Positions 53,899-59,924 of a stretch of DNA of 59,924 bases are shown in pieces. Both the position numbers and the translations under genes were made by a program. This DNA comes from Catenaria anguillulae PL171 (Eukaryota > Blastocladiomycota > Blastocladiomycetes > Blastocladiales > Catenariaceae): NCBI GenBank assembly GCA_002102555.1, contig MCFL01000146.1, forward strand, positions 1 through 59,924. Reading direction: 5' to 3'. How positions within the stretch are numbered: the stretch's first letter is position 1; every line of letters begins with the position of its first letter. Below the pieces are notes generated by a model. The model did not search any database. It saw only the letters and a list, made by a program, of their open reading frames with translations, and was not told the origin of the DNA.

Positions 53899-54923
53899 AT
53901 GCGATTGACCAAGTATCTATTTGGTTGCTGCACTAAGCCGTCGTCTGGCCAACATTCGCGTCAACCTTCCATTTTCCCAATTCAGCCAACAGTGACCATC
54001 CTCTTTGTCGGACTTGACTCGAGTGGGAAAACGTGCATTGTTGACCGTCTTTGCCAAAGTACACATGAGCTTCAGCCGTCGTCGCACCACCGTCACAATG
54101 ATACCAGAGACTCACTTGTTGAGGCGTCGGTTCCTGATTGTAGGCCCACTGCGTCAGACAAAAACCAGCTGGGGATTCGAGGCATCTTTGGCCAAGTTAC
54201 CCAAAGACCAAAGGGCAAAAGTGCGTCTGTTTGATGTTGGAGGCCACGAGCGGATTCGTGGGATATGGGTAAACTACTATGCAGAGGTTCGCTGTTGTTT
54301 CCGCGTTGACTGTTACATACCTTGGAGTTGACACATATTTTGTGATAATGAATCCAGGCCCACGCCGTTTGCTTTGTCGTGGACGGTTCCAGTACAGCCC
54401 GGCTTGAAGAAGCAAGGAGAGCTTTGCAACAAGTGAAAGCTGAGCCGCAAGTTGCTGGAAAACCCATTCTCGTGTGCGTATTGCCACGAGAGATTTCAAT
54501 CAAGCAGCTGGGTCTGACGCATATTCTTCCCACAGACTGTTTACACATGCCGACCAAGTCTCAAGCGTCCAGTGGCCCGGTATTGAGGGCCACTTTGACT
54601 CGAATGGAATTACGGAATCAAGAAGGTGGATCGATGCGACCATTGCCAAGAGAAATGGCCGCTCCTGTGACCCGGCTCTCATTGATTCGATGTCAAGTTT
54701 GGTAACGAGCGTGTTACAACAATGGGAAGCATTGGACAGACGGGTTCAGTCGGACACATTTGCGCAAAAGGCCAAGTACGAGTCCGAGCTTGAAGAGCGC
54801 AAGACGCGGATTGTGAACGCGAACGCGAAGCAGAATGATGATGCCGAGCAAGGCAAGCTCGAGTCGCGGGAAAACGATGAGATTGCAATTAAGACTGTGG
54901 TGGAGTCCCCCTGCCAAACATGA
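53899..54923 (+). CDS. ARL13-like ciliary small GTPase
   Basis: Exons 53899-54058, 54144-54286, 54358-54473 and 54536-54923 are all in phase and give about 268 residues. ARL13B acts in the ciliary membrane, where it activates ARL3 and directs membrane traffic. The N-terminus MRLTKYLFGCC has a Cys pair near residue 10, as in the palmitoylated start of ARL13B. The P-loop is LFVGLDSSGKT. Switch II reads RLFDVGGHERIRGIWVNYYA, sharing the DxGG and RIRGIWxNYYAE signature with ARL13B and lacking the usual catalytic Gln. Next come VCFVVDGSSTARLEEARRAL and AGKPILVLFTHADQ; the usual NKxD is THAD. The C-terminus is a charged coiled coil. The gene implies a flagellated stage. Confidence 0.85.
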
Positions 54924-55276
54924 ATAGATACCGCAGTTATGCTTCCGTCATAGTGGATGAGTTGGTTGAGTAGGGGATGTCGCTGGTCGGCTTGTCTATT
55001 CTTTGCGATGGTGATCAAAAAGAGATCAGCTCCTGTTGAGTCACGGCTGCGATCGTCTGTCTTTTCTCGACCTTTTGACGGCAAACCGAAAAACGTGGCC
55101 CGCTGCCTCTCTCAACGCAGTACCGTACTGTATCTGGCCGCAACAGTCCATGCACACAGCACGCACGCCATCCGAATACTGAAACCTCAGAATCCTCAAT
55201 CGTAAGCTTGCCGCTGTCTGTCCCGTCCCCACTCCTGCCATCATCCTTCCGTCCACTCCAACAAAAAGTCGATATC

Positions 55277-58164
55277 ATGGGCGGCCAAAAGAAGAACAAG
55301 CAAAGCTCCAAACCCAAATCCAAGGCGCAGGCCAAGCGTGCCGAACGTGCTCGCCGCCGCGACCCCGTCCTGGCCGCCGCCGAAAAGCATCTCAACGGCA
55401 TCCGCTCGGACCTTGCCGAGATGCAGCTTGCCGATCAAGACGCAGCGGCCCGACGCCGCCGAAGGGACCGCGACGGATTTGCTGTCGATTTCGAATCATT
55501 TTCTCAGCACCAAGGACCCGGATCTGCGCGCCAGCCCATTCACAACGGTGGACGCGGTGGTTGGCGTGGTGCATCTTCATCAGGGCGCGGGCGCGGCGGC
55601 GGAGGTCGAGGCGGGACAAGTCATGGGCATGCGCAACAGCAACAACGAGGGCCACTGACTGGTTTTCAAGCGGCGTACCCGAACTTTCAGTTTCACGCTG
55701 GATTAGGGTTCAAGGCCCGCCATTCTCACCTGTACGACTTGCTTGAGGTTGATTATGGGAGCTCATCGAAATCTCCTGCCCCAACTCAAGTGTCCTCAAT
55801 TGCCGCCAAGCGCGGCGGCGGCGGCGGTGGAGGAGGCGTTGGTCGCGGTGGCAAGTTTGGGCAACAGCCTCGTACGTCATTACATGTTTTCGTTTTCAGA
55901 GCTACATTTTTTCGCTCAGTGTCACTTGGGCCTCCACAACCTCAGCTCGCCATTTGAATCTGACACCCGAACTCAAGCAAGTCACGTCCACGTCCCCCAT
56001 CTTTCCCAACGAAGTCGTCTTTACTGGTCCCTCGTACATTCTTGACCTGTTCCACATTCGGTTCGTCAAGGGCCCGACGCTTGGTGGCGGCATTCCCGAA
56101 GCCGAGCTGATCTCCATGTTGCCCAAACCCGAGGCACAGTCCCTCAATTCGGAAGATGTGGCGCTCAAGCAGGCCGAGGAGGCCGAGGACTGGGCGCTGC
56201 GCATGTTGCTCGGGCCCGAGATTGAAGACGACAGGGGAACAAGCAGTGAGTCGGATACTGACGGCGAGATGGACGAGGAAGGCGAGGAGGATCAGGAGGA
56301 GGATGCCGACATGAATGACGGATTTGTCGTCGATTTGGACCAGGAGCTTGCGTTTACGGGAGACGGGAGCCAAGTCGACGAGGAGGAGGAAAGTGACGCC
56401 GAGGAAGATGATGAGAGCGACGTCATGTCACTTGTCTCTGACCACGGCCACTACCAGCTCGACTCGGATTCTGATTCCGAGGATGTCAACGACCAAGACG
56501 TCATGGATGTGGATCCACCGTCGACAAATCAAGACGACCAACAGTCGTCGTCTTCCGACCTCGACGACCTCTTTTCCATCGACACCACTCCCATGTCTCA
56601 AGCTCAAGTCCTTTTGGCTGCCGTATCTTCATCGCCGTCATCGACTCGACCTGCTGCCCATATTCTCGGCTCCAAACCAGCAACCTCACCGAAAGCTCCT
56701 CGGCCGGAAGACACAGCGGCCACCAACACCCAGAGATCCTCATCCATTGTTGGCGACCTTCGCGAATACCAGCTCGACGACTACGACGACGAGCCGCTAC
56801 ATCCAAACCTTGTCGCCGCCGGTCACGGCCGTGGCAGCCGACGCAACCGCCAAGCAGGCCAGCAGCCGCAAGCCTGGTATGAGCGCAGCGGAAACGACGT
56901 CAACATGCAAAGCGCCGAGGACCTGTTGATGGCCGAGCACGTCACCAAAGCCATGCTCAGCGCTGGATATGCGAGCAGCAGCAGCGACGAGTCGGGCGAC
57001 GAGCAGACCGGATCGGACTTGGAAAGCGACGACGACGGCGTTGATTCGGATAGCTCCTCGGGTTCCGACAGCTACGACGACGACGATGACTCGGACTCGT
57101 CCCGCGACAACTCGTTTGAGCGGTCCGAGACAGAGACAATGCTCAATTCCATGGTTACGGGTGAGGACAGAGCCATGCTGCAATTTATGCTCATGCAGTC
57201 GGACGACGATTCCGAGACTGAGGCGCTCGTCCGTGACTACATTGAAAATGTGGGCCGCGCAAGGTCGCACGACACGGACGATTCGGATACGGGTGGCGTG
57301 TTTGGGAACGCGCATGTGCTCAAGTGGGCCCAGCAACGGACGGGCGCTGGGTTGTTGGATAACGGCGATATTGATCACGATCCGTTCATGTTTCCGAAAC
57401 CCGGAATGAGGAGGAACAAGAGCGGTGGCAAGAATAAGAGGGAAAAGGGGGCGAATCGCAAGGACAAGGCGGATCCGTACGGGTTTGGCGACAAGGTGTA
57501 CGTTGGCAAGAGCAACAAGAAGGGCGAAAAGCGGCGCAAGGGCCAGTTGTATACTACGGTGGATATTGGGGAGGTGCATGAGATCATTCAACAGTTTATG
57601 GATGATCCTTTTGAACAGTACGTTCCGATTTCTTGTCATCGATGGCCGGCGTTCTTTCTGACTTGGTGTTTTACCCTATGGTTGTCCAGAACGCAACTCC
57701 CACCCATGGCAAAAGTGCAGCGCAAGATTGTCAACACCATCTCCAAATGCTATCAACTCAAATCCAAAGCCCTCGGTTCCGGCCACACCCGCCGCGTCGA
57801 GCTCATCAAAACAAAGCACTCCATTGTCCCGACGGGCGACCGTCGTCGAAAACTCGACGCTCTTCTGCGCTCGCACGCGTACACGCCCGTGACCGAATCC
57901 TGGGGCGGGAGTGGTGGTGCAAAGGGCAAAGGAAAGGGCAAGGCTGGGACGGGTGCTGGGCCGCCGCCGCCACCGCGCAAGGTTTTGCCGGGATACGTTG
58001 TGGGCAAGCATGCCCCGCCGCTCGACGAGGAGAATGTCGGGCACAAGCTACTGCAGGCGCTCGGGTGGGCGCCGGGCTCTGGTATCGGCAAGTCAACTGG
58101 AATTCAAGTACCGATCGTGGCAGTCGTGCGCGGAAGGAACCGCGGATTGGGTGCCGAATCGTAA
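55277..58164 (+). CDS. SQS1: SQS1-like R3H and G-patch protein
   Basis: Exons 55277-55871, 55946-57617 and 57690-58164 (introns 74 and 72 nt, phases agree) give about 913 residues. The basic N-terminus starts MGGQKKNKQSS and includes RGG-type runs. A conserved block (PNEVVFTGPSYILDLFHIRF) follows, then a very long acidic/Ser part. The R3H domain lies near residues 755-810 (MAKVQRKIVNTISKCYQLKS, then VELIKTKHSIVPTGDRRRKL). The C-terminal G-patch is NVGHKLLQALGWAPGSGIGK, then VVRGRNRGLGAES. In yeast, Sqs1 uses the G-patch to activate the RNA helicase Prp43 in spliceosome disassembly and small-subunit maturation. A GTAAGT spans the stop codon, so an alternative spliced end at about 58234 is possible. 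Confidence 0.88.
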
Positions 58165-58381
58165 GTTTTTTGTTATCACTTTCCGTTCCCATTCGACAGC
58201 GCCATTGTGATGCGAAGATGCCGTGTATCTTAGCCGTTCATCTCTTTGTACTGAAATGACCTACCGCTCATCATCACAACGACACATGAATGTTCCGATC
58301 CGCAATGATCATTCACTTTTCGTTTCCAGGCGCAAATCGACTCTGCTGGTTCAGCGCAAAAAGTACTCGACCATAATCCAC

Positions 58382-59924
58382 CTACAAATACAACGACCCA
58401 CAAAACACAATGTCACGCTTGATTGCCGTTTCTGCAGCATCCATCTTTTGGTACAATGCACCATCGCCGACCAAGCGCGCTGCATCCCTGACTTCCCTGC
58501 ACGTATCCTCCAACCGGTGAATGCACCTCACAATACTGCCTTCCAACACATTGGTCAATCCCATGATTTGCTGGAACGGCAACCCGCGGGCCCACTCGTA
58601 CACAACCTCCACGAGACCATAGCGCAGGTTGGTCTTGAGATACAAGTCCGGGTCGGCGCCGTCAATGCCAAACTCGGCCTGTATGGTCATGACACGACGA
58701 GCAGTGTCGCGGACTTGGCGGAGTGCTTGAATCAACCGAGGTGGCCAGCGCTCGACAAGGCTTGTCTCCTTTTCTGCCCCATCGGTCGTTGCATCTGCCG
58801 CATCTGCTTCAGCGGTAGCCGTGGTTGCCTCGGCTTGGACAACATCCGCCTTTTCGAGCGCAGCCGCAAACTCGGAATCAAGGTCATTCTTCTCTTGAAA
58901 GATCAAGACGCTCAACACGGCCACCGTTTCGGGGACATCCAAGTCGGCAAACAAGTTGTTGAGCACGAGTTCGGTAAGGAGCACCTCGTCACACGTGTTG
59001 ATTTCACAAGCGACGCGCCCCTTGAGTTGAACGGTGCGCGTTCGTGGGTCGACGAAGCCCAGGTGCTCGAGGACGGCCATGCGTTGATGGTATTCGGGAA
59101 GCAGCTCGAGATTTTCGGCGGTAAGTTGTTTGCGGAGGTTGTGCAAGTTGGATTGGATGGTGCGCTCTTTGTGCAGGCGAGAGAACTAAGAGAAACAAGA
59201 ACGAGTCAGCAGGGTGAAAAAAATTGAAGATGTCGTGAGGCAAAGCGACGCACATGGGCAAGCAAATCCGGGCAGTGCCCGCTCTGATACCCCTTGATCT
59301 TGGCCATCAATTGCGCCTTCCTCGTTGCCCGCTCTTGGAACTCGAGGTCGCGAATCTTGCCCCAATCGTACTCGCGCAACTTTCCATCGTGGGTTGCGGC
59401 GTACTGGCGCAGCTCACGAACCGTCACACCCGTCTCGTATCCGCCAGCGTGCTGCAAGGCCGCCGGATTCACAGAGATAGTATCGGGCGTCACGAGTGCA
59501 ATGTCGGTGGGACCAACACGGATAATTTGACCAGTGCGCGGTCGGCGTCGGGAATGTGCAAGCGGGTCAATGGGATCGCATCGAGCGAGTCGTCCGTCAG
59601 CTTGGGTTTGTCCCCCTCATTTGAACTGGCTGCCACAACCGCACCCTGCTGCTTGTCGGTCAACACAAAGACAGACACACTCACACCGGCACTCGCCAAT
59701 TGCGTCGTACTCCGTTGCTTGCTCACAACAACCCCCACTGCGCCTCGGTGATGCGCCGACTGACCACAACGACCCGACCTTGGGTCAGCGCCTTGGCTCC
59801 AACGGGGTGGCCAACAATGATTGCGCTCATTTCCTTGGACACTTGCGCCAACTCGGTACACGCATCGTAAAACGAATCCAGGTCCTTTGCACAAAACAAG
59901 GCACTGGAGCGGTGGGAGCACTTG
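58382..59924 (-). CDS. SKI2: SKI2-like exosome-cofactor RNA helicase, C-terminal part
   Basis: Only the C-terminal part lies in the window; the helicase core is beyond the right edge. Ski2 is the DExH helicase of the Ski complex, which feeds cytoplasmic RNA into the exosome. The last exon (59185-58382) has HNLRKQLTAENLELLPEYHQ, LKGRVACEINTCDEVLLTEL, LRYGLVEVVYEWARGLPFQQ and ends CREVRDAARLVGDGALYQKM then AIKRDIVFCGSLYL. The wording CREVRDAARLVG favours Ski2 over Mtr4. The previous exon ends at 59254 (68-nt phase-0 intron), with KLREYDWGKIRDLEFQERAT. Upstream, the insert region (QGRVVVVSRRITEA, SVFVLTDKQQGAVV, IIRVGPTDIALVTPDTISV) lies in three frames. The first change sits on a G5 run at about 59746 and the second near 59545. 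Confidence 0.85.

Noticed and set aside
58382-59924. MTR4 rather than SKI2
   Set aside because: The end CREVRDAARLVG and VEVVYEWARGLPF fit Ski2 helicases better than Mtr4. The helicase core is outside the window, so this remains a judgement.
1-59924. CRISPR arrays, rRNA or tRNA genes, LTR elements
   Set aside because: None was recognised on reading. A tRNA or covariance-model scan would be needed to exclude small RNA genes.

Overview
The window is eukaryotic nuclear DNA. Most genes are broken by short GT-AG introns (roughly 43 to 107 nt wherever I could place them), proteins are rich in Ser/Pro/Gln tracts, and the recognisable set is fungal: BMT2, zuotin, SQS1, SKI2, an Argonaute and an alanine aminotransferase. 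An ARL13-like ciliary GTPase and an FIBP-family protein point to an early-diverging, zoospore-forming fungus (chytrid or Blastocladiomycota grade). That placement is inference from gene content, not from a marker gene.

Layout. 0.4-7.7 kb: SNAPC3-like snRNA transcription factor (-), BMT2 rRNA methyltransferase (+), a small membrane protein (+), alanine aminotransferase with two candidate first exons (+). 8.6-13.7 kb: a putative secreted ricin-type lectin (-), FIBP (+), an unrecognised Cys-rich gene (-). 13.8-17.0 kb: first member (A) of an unrecognised multi-gene family. 17-20 kb: poorly resolved, with one possible multi-pass membrane protein end. 20.2-26.6 kb: a coiled-coil/poly-Gln protein (-) divergent from an Argonaute (+). 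27.3-31.0 kb: an apparently whole PIF/Harbinger DNA transposon with terminal inverted repeats, a DDE transposase and a second Myb/SANT-like gene. 31.0-40.2 kb: three large members (B, C, D) of the unrecognised family. 41.6-43.5 kb: an unknown six-exon gene. 44.0-46.1 kb: family member E. 46.3-52.8 kb: zuotin, an unknown NLS-bearing protein, a FIST-like protein and a disordered protein with possible PP1-docking motifs. 53.2-53.7 kb: family member F, a minimal copy. 53.9-59.9 kb: ARL13-like GTPase, SQS1 and the 3' part of a SKI2 helicase gene that runs off the right edge.

The standout is the six-member family (A-F). I do not recognise it. Each full copy has an N-terminal helix, then two or three copies of a repeated module of about 130-200 residues. 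The module opens with a strand like VLAHxLVPAR, has a middle that often carries RGPTRPF, and closes with LLGVExVGLEEP...LRERIALV. The copies share intron positions in two subgroups (A/B and C/D), occur as tandem and convergent neighbours, and one lies directly against the Harbinger transposon. The middle segment looks like a winged helix and A and B carry SUMO-interaction-like acidic motifs, so a nuclear or chromatin role is possible but unproven.

RNA-linked housekeeping functions are frequent here (snRNA transcription, rRNA methylation, Argonaute silencing, Prp43 activation by SQS1, exosome-linked SKI2, ribosome-bound zuotin), but I see no sign that they form an operon-like unit. Exon borders are inferred from frame, phase and GT-AG signals and have no transcript support.
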